From NCBI GenBank assembly GCA_018673175.1, contig JABHDF010000072.1:1-38116 (forward strand): 38,116 bases of DNA, in the 5' to 3' direction. The stretch is from Rhodobiaceae bacterium. Its GTDB lineage: Bacteria; Pseudomonadota; Alphaproteobacteria; RS24. The notes beneath the pieces are model-generated. The model saw only the letters and a program-made list of their open reading frames with translations. It ran no database searches and was not told the DNA's origin. Below, one piece after another: positions 1-8,230 of this stretch. The position numbers were made by a program, and so were the translations under genes. The first letter of the stretch is position 1, and each line of letters opens with the position of its first letter.

Positions 1-128
1 ACTGCCACACGGGCTTGCGGGTCCCGCGCCAAAAACGCGTCTAAAATACTGTCCGAAATCCGATCGCAGACTTTATCTGGATGGCCTTCCGAAACAGACT
101 CCGACGTAAATTCATAAGATTCGCGCAT
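1..128 (-). CDS. metK: S-adenosylmethionine synthase, N-terminal part (cut by window edge)
   Basis: The first 42 codons of MetK, which makes S-adenosylmethionine from methionine and ATP in the cytoplasm. The visible N-terminus begins [20 protein letters not shown] and continues through [11 protein letters not shown]. It contains the family's GHPDK segment, whose histidine contacts the ATP phosphates. The gene runs off the left edge, so the central and C-terminal domains are not seen. The ATG at 126-128 follows a GAGGG ribosome-binding site about 8 bases upstream. Only 17 bases separate it from the XRE regulator, so the two are probably cotranscribed. No room exists for a SAM riboswitch in that gap. 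Confidence 0.96.
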   Translation of the reverse strand, partial: MRESYEFTSESVSEGHPDKVCDRISDSILDAFLARDPQARVA

Positions 129-145
129 AGCAATACCCTCAAAGG

Positions 146-652
146 TTAATTCAGTGTCTTTAAATGGCAGGCCAAACAACAATGGTCAAGTCTGTTGTCG
201 CCCAATGGACAAGAGAGCCAACTGCGCTTTGGGCTTACTCTGGCGTTCGATTGACGCGCGATATTGGAAACCACGGACAGCAATTGGCGGCGCAAATCCT
301 CATCGTCAATTCCTAAAAAAGCTCGGTTCAGCTCAACACCCGGCCCGCTGCTGACGAAATCTAGATAGGGGTTGAGCAAAGGCTCCTCGGCGAGGCCCGC
401 TTCCGGATAGGGGTCTAATGGCTCGTCCAATCCATCGAAAAAAAACTGCACCGGCACATCCAAAGCGAGCGACAGCTCAAACAGGCGGCTAGCCGAAATG
501 CGATTGACGCCCTTCTCGTATTTTTGAACTTGCTGGAAAGTTACCCCGAGCTGATTGCTCAATTCTTCTTGGCTCATGCCCAACATCAGCCGGCGGAGGC
601 GAACCCGCGCGCCGATAAAGGCATCGACAGCTTGGTGTTTTTTGCGTGGCAT
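146..652 (-). CDS. XRE-family helix-turn-helix regulator preceding metK
   Basis: A 168-residue cytoplasmic DNA-binding protein. Residues 11-70 form a Cro/C1-type helix-turn-helix ([20 protein letters not shown], then [19 protein letters not shown]). A regulator of this type next to metK is common in alphaproteobacteria, but its target is not known to me. The ATG at 652 has an AGGGGG site 7 bases upstream. The middle (80-110) is rich in Pro, Glu and Asp. The C-terminal 35 residues look unlike the usual short acidic or basic tail: they hold C148, H157, C158, C159, C162 and H163. It probably shares a transcript with metK and may control it, which is inference from position only. The N-terminal assignment is secure and the tail's function is unknown. 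Confidence 0.9.
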   Translation of the reverse strand: MPRKKHQAVDAFIGARVRLRRLMLGMSQEELSNQLGVTFQQVQKYEKGVNRISASRLFELSLALDVPVQFFFDGLDEPLDPYPEAGLAEEPLLNPYLDFVSSGPGVELNRAFLGIDDEDLRRQLLSVVSNIARQSNARVSPKRSWLSCPLGDNRLDHCCLACHLKTLN

Positions 653-699
653 AATCTGCCCCCTCTATTATTATTTTTGAGACGCAGGTTACGCTAAGA

Positions 700-728
700 A
701 CTATGGCGGAGAGACAGACCTAGAGCAA
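700..728 (-). promoter_or_regulatory. Predicted sigma-70-type promoter for the XRE regulator–metK pair
   Basis: On the minus strand, TTGCTC (723-728) and CATAGT (700-705) are separated by exactly 17 bases. The elements match the -35 and -10 consensus at four of six positions each. Transcription would start near 693, leaving a leader of about 40 bases before the ATG at 652. This would free the regulator and metK from read-through from lnt upstream. The match is moderate and rests on sequence alone. Confidence 0.4.
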
Positions 729-750
729 TTGTTTTTATCTTAAGAAAAGC

Positions 751-2319
751 TTAAAGCGCGCGCGCCAAAAACCGACGTCGCATGCCGATAATCGCCAAAC
801 TGAGACCAAACCAAAGGGCAAAAAACACCGCATCGCCAAACCGAGAATAAAAACTCGGGGCCAAAGCCGACGGCAGCGGGAGAGAAAACACACCCGCTTC
901 GCCCAAAGGCAGAGCTTCTAGCTGGCGCCCATGCGCATCAAAAACGGCCGAGATACCCGTATTGGCACTGCGCACCAAAGGCAGGCCTTGCTCGATGGCC
1001 CGCAGACGCACTTGCGCAAGATGTTGATGGGGCCCATGCCAATCCCCGAACCATCCATCATTGGTTAAATTAATCAAAGCCCCAGGCCGCGCGAGCCCTG
1101 CTGGACTAGCCGATAGACCGGGGAAAATACCTTCGTAGCAAATCAATGGCGCCAACTCGGGCAAACCCGCCGCGCTCAATCGAGCATAGGGGGGGCCATA
1201 AGCATAGCCGCCGCGCAAGCGCACCAATTGCTCCAACCCAATGGCCTCAAGCCAGCTTTGCATCGGCAGATATTCGCCAAATGGCACCAGATGATGTTTG
1301 TCTGATTTGGCCAATAAATGGCCGTCGCCCGACCATAACATGGCGCTATTGTAAAATTTCGACCCTTGCCCCCCAAGCTCGCGCCGCACCGCACCGGTTA
1401 ACACATAGGGCGGCTGGAGGCGGCCTTGCGACAGAGCTGGCAGAGCCGCGCGCAAGCGGTCACGAAATCCCGTGCCCTCCTCTATGAGGGCGGGGATGGC
1501 GGTTTCTGGCCAAATGATGAGGTCGGTTTTGGGCGCATATTTCAACCCCAATTGGGTCAATTTGAAAATCGTTTCAATGTGCGCGTCGCGTTTTTCGGGT
1601 AGCCATTTTTCGCGCTGCGCCAAATTGGGTTGCACCACGGTGATAAGTGTATCGCTCGCCTCGGGGCGGGGCATGAGGTGCAGACGCACCACACCGAAAA
1701 ACAAAACACCAAGCATGAGACCCAAAGAGAGCCAGCGAAGCCGTGCCGGCTCAGCAAGCAAAAACGCGACGCTGACCAAGGCCAGTAACCCCAAACCATG
1801 CACCCCCAAAAGACTTACAGGTTGGGCCAAATACAACCAAGTGCCCCAGCCCATGGCAGGCAAGTTCCACGGCAGACCGGTTAATACCGTGCTGCGCAAA
1901 TAGGCCGCCAGCGCCAGCAAAAGCGCCAAACAAAGACTGGCCAGCAAACGCGGCATGGCAAAACGTGCAAGCCCCTGCCCCCAAAGCCAAAAGGCCGAGG
2001 CACTAAATAAAGCAAGGCCGGCTGGCAAAAGCGTGATGGCAAAGGGCAGCGCCCAAAGGAAATGTTCCGCCTCGACCAGAAAGGCCTCGCCCATCCAAAG
2101 AAGGCCCGTAAAAAACTGTCCAAAGCCAAATAACCAGCCCAAAATAAACAGCTGCTTGGGGGTTTCGCGCGCCTGCCAAGCCAGCCAAAAGGCCAAGCCG
2201 TAAGACAGATAAAAAATCGGCAAAATTTGAAACGGGGCAAAAGCCAAAGGCAAAAGCAGTCCTGCCATAAGGCTCATGCGCTTCGGCTTTGTTTCCACAA
2301 AAGACCGCCAGCGCGCCAT
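751..2319 (-). CDS. lnt: Apolipoprotein N-acyltransferase
   Basis: Lnt adds the third acyl chain to the N-terminal cysteine of lipoproteins on the periplasmic face of the inner membrane. The 522-residue protein has several hydrophobic helices in residues 15-215, then a nitrilase-like catalytic domain. The catalytic triad can be placed: E272 in WPETAIP, K341 in KSDKHHLVPFGEY and C394 in LICYEGIFP, close to E267, K335 and C387 of the E. coli enzyme. A final helix lies near 495-515. The length is normal. The start ATG shares one base with the TAA stop of the upstream CBS-domain gene (TAATG), indicating translational coupling. This arrangement, phoH–ybeY–corC–lnt, is widely conserved. Confidence 0.97.
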   Translation of the reverse strand: MARWRSFVETKPKRMSLMAGLLLPLAFAPFQILPIFYLSYGLAFWLAWQARETPKQLFILGWLFGFGQFFTGLLWMGEAFLVEAEHFLWALPFAITLLPAGLALFSASAFWLWGQGLARFAMPRLLASLCLALLLALAAYLRSTVLTGLPWNLPAMGWGTWLYLAQPVSLLGVHGLGLLALVSVAFLLAEPARLRWLSLGLMLGVLFFGVVRLHLMPRPEASDTLITVVQPNLAQREKWLPEKRDAHIETIFKLTQLGLKYAPKTDLIIWPETAIPALIEEGTGFRDRLRAALPALSQGRLQPPYVLTGAVRRELGGQGSKFYNSAMLWSGDGHLLAKSDKHHLVPFGEYLPMQSWLEAIGLEQLVRLRGGYAYGPPYARLSAAGLPELAPLICYEGIFPGLSASPAGLARPGALINLTNDGWFGDWHGPHQHLAQVRLRAIEQGLPLVRSANTGISAVFDAHGRQLEALPLGEAGVFSLPLPSALAPSFYSRFGDAVFFALWFGLSLAIIGMRRRFLARAL

Positions 2320-3236
2320 TAGCCCCGGCCACCTTTGGCGCCTGATTTAGCCCGCGCAGGCTTTGCGGCGCGCAAAACCAACCGCACGTCCAATTGCTTA
2401 ATGCGGCGCGCATCGCCATCGTGAATGATAAATTCGAGCGCCCGACCATCGCCCATATCATGGGCAATCATTTCGCCGCGCTCGGGCACACGTCCAGCTT
2501 TGGCAAAAACCAATCCGCCGAGCGTGTCGATATCGTCATAGCCCTCTACATTGGCCAAGCTAATACTCAAAGCGCTTTCCATTTCACTGAGCGGCAATCG
2601 GGCTTGGGCTCTCCAATGGCCGTCTTCGCTCAGGGCCTTCAAAAGCTCTTCTTCTTCATCATGTTCGTCTTCAATCTCGCCGACGATTTCTTCGATCAAA
2701 TCTTCAATCGTCACCAAGCCATCGGTGCCACCATATTCATCGATGACCAGCGCCATATGCCCGCGTGTGGCTTGCATTTTCACCAGCAATTCCATGGCTG
2801 GCATGGACGGTGGCACAAATAAAACCGGGCGCACCAAAGGGGTTAGCTCAATGCTTTCCACTTTCGCACTGTCTTGGCCAAGGCTCGATTGCACCGCAGA
2901 CAGCACATCTTTTACATGCACCATGCCAATCGGTTGGTCGAGCGTCTCGCGATAGACGGGCATGCGCGAGTGACCGCAATCAGAAAATAAAGCCAGCAAA
3001 TCACGCAGCTTGATATCCACGTCCACCGCATCAATATCGGCGCGCGGCACCATCACATCATCGAGGCGCACATCGCGAAAGCCGAGCAAGTTTTTCAGCA
3101 TGTGGCGTTCTTCGTCGGAGAAGTCGGCGGTCTCGCCTTGCGTCTCCTCCAACACGTCTTCGATGCTCTCGCGCAGCGAACTTTCGCCACCGCCAAATAG
3201 GCTACGCCACCAGCTGGTTGAGGAAGAAGCACTCAT
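2319..3236 (-). CDS. corC: CorC/HlyC-type CBS-domain protein
   Basis: A 305-residue soluble protein of the CorC/HlyC family. Residues 45-75 contain the characteristic start of the CBS pair ([20 protein letters not shown]). Two CBS domains follow, with [20 protein letters not shown] and [22 protein letters not shown] as landmarks. A CorC_HlyC C-terminal domain covers roughly 215-295. The N-terminal DUF21 membrane domain of larger relatives is absent, as expected for CorC itself. E. coli CorC has been linked to Mg2+/Co2+ efflux, but the exact biochemical role is unsettled. The start overlaps the stop of ybeY by four bases (ATGA) and the stop overlaps the start of lnt by one, so all three are translationally coupled. 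Confidence 0.92.
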   Translation of the reverse strand: MSASSSTSWWRSLFGGGESSLRESIEDVLEETQGETADFSDEERHMLKNLLGFRDVRLDDVMVPRADIDAVDVDIKLRDLLALFSDCGHSRMPVYRETLDQPIGMVHVKDVLSAVQSSLGQDSAKVESIELTPLVRPVLFVPPSMPAMELLVKMQATRGHMALVIDEYGGTDGLVTIEDLIEEIVGEIEDEHDEEEELLKALSEDGHWRAQARLPLSEMESALSISLANVEGYDDIDTLGGLVFAKAGRVPERGEMIAHDMGDGRALEFIIHDGDARRIKQLDVRLVLRAAKPARAKSGAKGGRG

Positions 3237-3838
3237 TGTTCGGTCTCCGATGGAACAAGCTCGTCATAGGGGTTGGCCAAGCCTGCCGCGAGCAGCAGCT
3301 CACTTTCCAGGCCTTCCATAAGGTTTGCGTCGGGCTCGTTTTCATGATCATAGCCCAAAAGATGCAACAGCCCATGGGTCAGCAAATGCAGCGCATGCGC
3401 GCGCTCGGTTTTACCTTGCGCATGGGCTTCGGCTTGCAGGCGGTCATACGACATAACAATGTCGCCCAGTAACGCCAAAGGCAGAGCCGCCAAGTCTTGC
3501 GCATTGCGCACGGGCGCGGCGAAATCTAGGGCAGGAAAACTCAGCACATTGGTCGGGCCCGCTTTATTTCGAAAGCGCTCATTCATCTGCGCCAGCTCCG
3601 CATCATCGCTCAAAACAAGACAAGCTTCGGCTTCGGGCATGGGGTTTTTGGGGTCGAGGTGCGCCCAAATAAAATCGGCTTGCCGGCACAAATCGCTCTC
3701 GAGCGTCTGCCAGCGCGGGTCCCGCACATCCAAATCTAGGGTGAGGCCTTGCGTGTGGGCCGGACTGTCGGGCTCCGCGTCATCGGCGGGTGGAACGGCG
3801 TTATTCTGCGTCATCACCTGGCTCGTTTGGTTTCTCAT
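3233..3838 (-). CDS. ybeY: Endoribonuclease YbeY (16S rRNA 3' end maturation)
   Basis: YbeY is a single-strand-specific zinc endoribonuclease needed for 16S rRNA 3' maturation and 70S ribosome quality control. The three-histidine zinc motif is complete (HGLLHLLGYDHENE), preceded by the NVLSFP segment of the family. I place the start at the ATG of 3836-3838, which has an AAAGG site 6 bases upstream. A TTG one codon earlier and an ATG at 3814 are alternatives. With the chosen start the protein has 201 residues, longer than E. coli YbeY at about 155. The extra 25-40 residues are an acidic N-terminal extension. The start lies 38 bases inside the end of phoH, an overlap larger than the usual four bases. 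Confidence 0.94.
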   Translation of the reverse strand: MRNQTSQVMTQNNAVPPADDAEPDSPAHTQGLTLDLDVRDPRWQTLESDLCRQADFIWAHLDPKNPMPEAEACLVLSDDAELAQMNERFRNKAGPTNVLSFPALDFAAPVRNAQDLAALPLALLGDIVMSYDRLQAEAHAQGKTERAHALHLLTHGLLHLLGYDHENEPDANLMEGLESELLLAAGLANPYDELVPSETEQ

Positions 3839-4958
3839 CAATGGCCTTTTTCAGGTTCTTTTTCGGATGTCTTTGCATCGGCGGCAATTTTCCGTCGCGC
3901 TTATTATAGGCTTTTACAATGCGTGTGACCATATCGTGGCGCACCACATCATCTTCACTGAAATGAATAATCTCGCAGCCTTTAATCTTGGGCAAAATCT
4001 CCAGCGCATCTTTCAGCCCCGACTTCGCCCCAAAGGGCAAATCGACTTGGCTTGGGTCACCGGTAATGACCATGCGAGAGTTTTCGCCCATCCGCGTCAG
4101 GAACATTTTCATCTGCATGGGCGTCGCATTTTGGCTTTCGTCGAGAATGACAAAACTATTGGCCAAAGTGCGCCCGCGCATGAACGCCAAAGGCGCAATT
4201 TCAATCTCGCCGCTCTCTAGCGAGCGAATAACTTGTGGGCCGGGCAACATGTCGTAAAGCGCATCATAAAGCGGGCGTAAATAGGGGTCGACTTTATCGC
4301 GCATATCGCCTGGTAAAAAGCCTAAGTTCTCGCCCGCTTCTACCGCCGGGCGCGACAAAATAATGCGGTCGACTTTGCCTTCCACCAACATGGCAGCCGC
4401 GGCCGCTACGGCCAAATAAGTTTTGCCCGTACCGGCTGGGCCGCAACCGACTACCAGCTCGCTATTTAACAAAGCCTCAATATACGTCGCTTGGGCCGGC
4501 GAGCGCGGTAAGACTTCGCGCTTTTGCGTGCGCAAGGCCGCTTTTCCAGTTAACGGGGCAGGCGCGGCTTTACCGTTGCCTTTGCCGTTTTTCGCCGACT
4601 TGTCTTCTGCCGCATCCGCTTGCGCGCCCGAAGGCTCCTGCATAGACCCGAGGCTTAAGCGCAAAGCCCCATCGACATCGCCGCCCGTCACTTCGGCGCC
4701 GCGCTCGAGATGATGATAGAGCGTGCCTAAAACTTGCGCCGCGCGGGTGCAGTCTTCCTCGGCGCCAGAAATAGAAACCTGATTGCCCCGATTGGATAAG
4801 GAAACATCCAAAGTCTGCTCAATACGCGCCAGATTTTTGCCATGCTCGCCATAAAGCTCGGGCAACAGTCGATTGTTGTCGAACTGAAGCACGAAAGGCT
4901 TCGACTTGCTTTTCGAAGCCCGAGGACTGGCTGTGGGTCGTTTATCAGAACCGCTCAA
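3801..4958 (-). CDS. phoH: PhoH-family ATPase (PhoH-like, YbeZ type)
   Basis: A 385-residue cytoplasmic P-loop ATPase of the PhoH/YbeZ group, which in E. coli interacts with YbeY and is thought to assist rRNA processing. An N-terminal KH-like region spans roughly 25-95. The Walker A motif (GPAGTGKTYLAV) is near residue 172, and the Walker B-like FVILDESQN is near 270, followed by TGDPSQVDLP. A low-complexity Ala/Lys/Gly linker lies around 115-145. The start is a TTG at 4956-4958, chosen because an AGGAG site sits 7 bases upstream and the next residues are colinear with relatives. It leads the phoH–ybeY–corC–lnt operon. Confidence 0.94.
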   Translation of the reverse strand: MSGSDKRPTASPRASKSKSKPFVLQFDNNRLLPELYGEHGKNLARIEQTLDVSLSNRGNQVSISGAEEDCTRAAQVLGTLYHHLERGAEVTGGDVDGALRLSLGSMQEPSGAQADAAEDKSAKNGKGNGKAAPAPLTGKAALRTQKREVLPRSPAQATYIEALLNSELVVGCGPAGTGKTYLAVAAAAAMLVEGKVDRIILSRPAVEAGENLGFLPGDMRDKVDPYLRPLYDALYDMLPGPQVIRSLESGEIEIAPLAFMRGRTLANSFVILDESQNATPMQMKMFLTRMGENSRMVITGDPSQVDLPFGAKSGLKDALEILPKIKGCEIIHFSEDDVVRHDMVTRIVKAYNKRDGKLPPMQRHPKKNLKKAIDEKPNEPGDDAE

Positions 4959-5016
4959 GCGCGAGCTCCTGCGACATATGCCATTTTTTCAATCATTTTG
5001 TGAACCATATAAAGCA

Positions 5017-5045
5017 AGTATCAGAAGTTTTCGTCGACTTGGCAA
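5017..5045 (-). promoter_or_regulatory. Predicted sigma-70-type promoter of the phoH–ybeY–corC–lnt operon
   Basis: On the minus strand, TTGCCA (5040-5045, five of six to the -35 consensus) and GATACT (5017-5022, four of six to the -10 consensus) are separated by exactly 17 bases. They lie in the 121-base gap between miaB and phoH. Transcription would start near 5010, giving a leader of about 50 bases before the TTG start of phoH. Confidence 0.5.
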
Positions 5046-5079
5046 GCCCTTAACGAAGCCGCCTTTCGCGAAAACAGAC

Positions 5080-6498
5080 CTACACACTGTCCCCAAATTC
5101 ACCGCTCAAACTATTTCGATGCGTACGGGTAATTTCAACCGGCAGAATGCGTCCCCGCACCGCTTCAAACACCGCCTCTGCGTTTTGCCCCTCGGGCACT
5201 TTTACGTGCACCGGCTGCAAGTAGGGGCTGCGGCCGGTAATTTGGCCCGCGTGTTTGGACGGTTTATCAAATAATATCGGCAAAACTTTTCCCAATTGCG
5301 CGTCATTGAAGGCGCTCTGCTGCGAGCTAATCAAGGCTTGGATGGTTTGCAAGCGTGCCGCCTTTACCGCCTCGTCGACTTGGTTTTCGTCGTCGGCTGC
5401 GGGCGTGCCGGGGCGCGGTGAATATTTGAACGAATAACTTTGGGCATAATTGACCTCTTCCACCAAAGCCAGGGTCGCCGCAAAATCTTCGTCCGTCTCC
5501 CCCGGAAAGCCGATGATGAAATCAGACGATAAAGCTAAATCAGGCCGCACAGCGCGGAATTCTTTGCAAAGCGCAATATACTCAGCCGCGCTATGTTTGC
5601 GGTTCATCGCTTTTAAAATCTTGTCCGAACCTGACTGCACCGGCAGATGCAAATAAGGCATGAGTTTTTCGTTTTGCCCATGCGCGGCAATTAACGCGGC
5701 ATCCATATCGCGTGGATGGCTGGTGGTAAACCGTAAGCGATGCAAGCCTTCCAGCTTGGCCAAATCGTCCAAAAGCCCCGCCAGGCGTTGGCCGCTATCG
5801 CGATCTTGCCAAGCGTTTACATTTTGCCCCAAGAGGGTGATTTCGCACACGCCTTGTTCCGCCAAGCCTTTGGCTTCGGCGATGATTTCAAGCGCCGCAC
5901 GCGAGACTTCTTCACCGCGCGTGTAGGGCACCACACAAAAAGTGCAAAATTTATCGCAGCCCTCTTGCACGGTTACATAAGCGCTAGGGCTGCGGGTGAT
6001 GGGTTTGCGCGGGACTTGGGTGAGGGCGGCAAATTTTTCAGCTGCCGGAAATTCCGTGCGCACCAAACGCGCTTTTCGTCCCTGGGAACGGGTCTGGCTA
6101 ACTTCGTCGAGCATAGCGGGCAATTGCTGAAAAGTTTGCGGGCCAAACACCATATCGACCATCGGCGCGCGCGAGATAATCTCGGTCCCCTCGGCTTGCG
6201 CCACACAGCCTGCCACACCGATCACCATATCTTTATTCCGCTGCTTCAGCGGGCGCAATCGGCCCAGCTCATGGTAAACTTTCTCCGCCGCTCTCTCGCG
6301 GATATGACAAGTGTTTAAAATAATCATGTCAGCCTCGTCCGGCGTATCGACCGCGCGGTAGCCCGCCTCGACCAAAGCCTCGGCCATGCGTTGGCTGTCA
6401 TAGACATTCATCTGGCAGCCAAAGGTCTTGATATAACAAGACTTATCCTTGCTGCCATCGACCTGACTTGTTGGCTCTGTTTGGGATGTTTCAATCAT
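5080..6498 (-). CDS. miaB: tRNA-2-methylthio-N6-dimethylallyladenosine synthase
   Basis: MiaB is a radical-SAM methylthiotransferase that converts i6A37 to ms2i6A37 in tRNAs reading UNN codons. All six Fe-S cysteines are visible. C28, C64 and C98 lie in the N-terminal UPF0004 domain (TFGCQMN, NTCHIRE, AGCVAQ). C181, C185 and C188 form the radical-SAM CxxxCxxC ([16 protein letters not shown]). A C-terminal TRAM domain covers about 395-460. At 472 residues the length is normal for the family. The ATG has an AAGG site 7 bases upstream and overlaps the end of plsC by 8 bases. Gene neighbours fur, plsC and phoH match the usual alphaproteobacterial order. Confidence 0.97.
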   Translation of the reverse strand: MIETSQTEPTSQVDGSKDKSCYIKTFGCQMNVYDSQRMAEALVEAGYRAVDTPDEADMIILNTCHIRERAAEKVYHELGRLRPLKQRNKDMVIGVAGCVAQAEGTEIISRAPMVDMVFGPQTFQQLPAMLDEVSQTRSQGRKARLVRTEFPAAEKFAALTQVPRKPITRSPSAYVTVQEGCDKFCTFCVVPYTRGEEVSRAALEIIAEAKGLAEQGVCEITLLGQNVNAWQDRDSGQRLAGLLDDLAKLEGLHRLRFTTSHPRDMDAALIAAHGQNEKLMPYLHLPVQSGSDKILKAMNRKHSAAEYIALCKEFRAVRPDLALSSDFIIGFPGETDEDFAATLALVEEVNYAQSYSFKYSPRPGTPAADDENQVDEAVKAARLQTIQALISSQQSAFNDAQLGKVLPILFDKPSKHAGQITGRSPYLQPVHVKVPEGQNAEAVFEAVRGRILPVEITRTHRNSLSGEFGDSV

Positions 6499-7372
6499 GC
6501 TTTGGCCTTAGCGCTTTTATAGCGACTGCGCAAGCCGGGCCCCGAGGCGGCGTGGCGGCGCGGCGCGGGGTTGTTACCCCATAGCGCATATCCTCCAGCC
6601 CACCGGCCACTTGCGCCTGTAAGGCGCGCGCCATTTGTTTGCGCTGGCTTTTCATCGTCTCGGGCAGCGGCTCATGAAACATCAGCTCAAACGTAATCGG
6701 GCCCGAGGCCAGCATGAAAAGAAAATGCGAGGCCAGACCCACCTCGCCAAGCCAGGCATAACCCAAACGCTGGCGCCGCCCCATCGCCATATCGTGCAGG
6801 CGACTATAGGCAAGGCTCATCGCCTGAACCGGAGGGCGTTGGCCGTCCGCTTTGGCGAGGCGCTCGACCCCGGCGAAAAGTGTCGATTTAAAGGGCAGAA
6901 CTTTTATGCCATCTGAGTTTGTGCCTTCGGCAAAAATTACCATTGTGTCGCCGTCAACCAATCGCTCGGTCAGCGCATCGCCATCGGTTTTATTGTGCCG
7001 CCCGCGCCGTCGGTCGACGTATACGGTGCGTTGTAAGCCGGACAGCTGGCCCAAAAACGGCCAGCCCTTAACATCGCTCTTAGCCACAAAAGACAGCGGC
7101 ATGATGGCGCCGATGGCCAGAATATCGAACCAAGAAACATGATTGGCCACCAAAAGCGTGCCAGGCAGCGGGCGCGGGCCAGCTATTTTCAACCGCACCC
7201 CAAAGACTTTTAGCAGGCAGCGAAAAAACAACAGCGGAAGTATCGGCCAGACCTGCGATAGCGGCTTGGGCACAAATCGAAAAACCATCAGCACAAAAAG
7301 TTGCGGCGGCACGAAAACCACCACGGTGAGCAGCAAACCAATCGTGCGAATGAATAGGGTGGCTAGGGGCAT
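6491..7372 (-). CDS. plsC: 1-acyl-sn-glycerol-3-phosphate acyltransferase (PlsC family)
   Basis: An inner-membrane acyltransferase that makes phosphatidic acid from lysophosphatidic acid. It has an N-terminal membrane segment ([21 protein letters not shown]) and the catalytic HX4D motif in NHVSWFD. The family's second motif appears as FAEGTNSDG, with Asn where Arg is usual (EGTR). A substrate-specificity difference is possible but unproven. I chose the ATG at 7370-7372, which has an AGG site about 9 bases upstream and gives 293 residues with no overlap. An ATG at 7426 would add 18 basic residues and overlap fur by 35 bases. The gene overlaps miaB downstream by 8 bases. Confidence 0.88.
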   Translation of the reverse strand: MPLATLFIRTIGLLLTVVVFVPPQLFVLMVFRFVPKPLSQVWPILPLLFFRCLLKVFGVRLKIAGPRPLPGTLLVANHVSWFDILAIGAIMPLSFVAKSDVKGWPFLGQLSGLQRTVYVDRRRGRHNKTDGDALTERLVDGDTMVIFAEGTNSDGIKVLPFKSTLFAGVERLAKADGQRPPVQAMSLAYSRLHDMAMGRRQRLGYAWLGEVGLASHFLFMLASGPITFELMFHEPLPETMKSQRKQMARALQAQVAGGLEDMRYGVTTPRRAATPPRGPACAVAIKALRPKHD

Positions 7373-7391
7373 TTCAAAAAGCCTGTTTGAT

Positions 7392-7832
7392 TTATTTTTT
7401 AGGCTTTTTCTCAAGCGGTACACCATACAGCTCTAGGCGGTGGTCGACCAATTTATAGCCAAGTTTTTTAGCCACCTCGGCCTGCAATCTCTCGATCTCT
7501 TCATTGGTAAATTCAATGACTTTGCCGCTTTGAATGTCGATTAAATGATCGTGGTGATCCTCGGCCACGGGCTCATACCGGGCCCGGCCATCGCCAAAGT
7601 CATGGCGGGTGAGAATGCCAGCTTCTTCAAACAAACGCACGGTGCGATAGACCGTGGCAATGGAAATACCGGCGTCGCGCTCGGAGGCGCGGCGGTAAAC
7701 TTCCTCAACATCTGGGTGGTCGTCGGCTTGCGACAAGACACTGGCAATCACCCGACGTTGGTCGGTCATCCGCATCCCCGCTTGGGTGGCGAGAGTTTCA
7801 ATATCCATTTGTGGCGTCGCTGACTTATTCAT
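7392..7832 (-). CDS. fur: Fur-family metal-responsive repressor (Fur/Mur type)
   Basis: A 146-residue cytoplasmic metalloregulator. The N-terminal winged helix (10-80) includes DVEEVYRRAS and ISIATVYRTVRLFEEAG, the recognition-helix region of Fur. The metal-site signature EDHHDHLID supplies H93, H94 and H96. The CxxC pairs that hold structural zinc in many Fur proteins are absent (LIDIQSGKVIEF replaces LIC..CG), which is typical of alphaproteobacterial Fur/Mur proteins. Iron or manganese sensing therefore cannot be decided from sequence. The tail is Lys/Pro-rich. The ATG at 7832 lacks a good ribosome-binding site. A strong AAAGGAGG lies about 37 bases upstream, apparently serving no normal start. 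Confidence 0.92.
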   Translation of the reverse strand: MNKSATPQMDIETLATQAGMRMTDQRRVIASVLSQADDHPDVEEVYRRASERDAGISIATVYRTVRLFEEAGILTRHDFGDGRARYEPVAEDHHDHLIDIQSGKVIEFTNEEIERLQAEVAKKLGYKLVDHRLELYGVPLEKKPKK

Positions 7833-7886
7833 GGGCGTTTAAGTAGCACAAACGGCGAGAAAAATCACGCCTCCTTTATCGCCAAT

Positions 7887-8230
7887 TTATCCCTCGGTTT
7901 GCAGCTGCAAGACCAGCGCATCGACGCGCGTACCATCGGGGCGCTTATAATAGGCGGGCCGAAGCCCCGTTTGGGTAAACCCGCAAGCCGCATAAAGCCC
8001 GAGCGGCGCGCCTTGGGATGCACCGCTAGGGTTAAAATCTCGGCTTCTTCGGCCACGGTTTGGAACAAAATAAACCCCGCCTGCGTGCCCAAGGCCTGCA
8101 CGCTGTTTTGGCGCAAAAGATTGGCAAACGCAGCCTCATCCCATGGCGTGCCGAGAGAGGGCGCAAACGCGCTTTGGTGCAAAGCAGCCAAATGCGCTGC
8201 ATCGTCTAAACCCGTGATCGCAAAATTCAT
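7887..8230 (-). pseudogene. rimI: rimI remnant: ribosomal protein acetyltransferase with an internal frame-disrupting deletion
   Basis: RimI is a GNAT enzyme that acetylates the N-terminus of ribosomal protein S18. The first 76 codons (8230 down to about 8001) read as a normal GNAT N-terminal half ending EILTLAVHPKARRSG, the beginning of the acetyl-CoA motif. After this the same frame gives unrelated sequence to a stop at 7865. In another frame, 8000 to 7887 encodes GLYAACGFTQTGLRPAYYKR followed by PDGTRVDALVLQLQTEG and a TAA, a canonical RimI C-terminus. The two pieces total about 113 residues against the usual 150. About 35 residues, covering the rest of the acetyl-CoA loop and the following strand and helix, are missing. 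The break is near 7998-8002. The start overlaps the tsaB stop by four bases, the usual tsaB–rimI coupling. Confidence 0.85.

Noticed and set aside
653-750. A SAM-responsive riboswitch ahead of the metK unit.
   Set aside because: The predicted leader is only about 40 bases and shows no SAM-II or SAM-V-like conserved core. The 17-base gap before metK is too short.
3459-4220. A 253-codon plus-strand frame across ybeY and phoH.
   Set aside because: It is antisense to two well-identified genes, with low-complexity Ser/Arg/His composition and no ribosome-binding site.
7865-7997. Reading rimI as an intact 121-residue protein ending at 7865.
   Set aside because: The last 45 residues of that frame do not resemble GNAT proteins, while the true RimI C-terminus is present in another frame of the same DNA.
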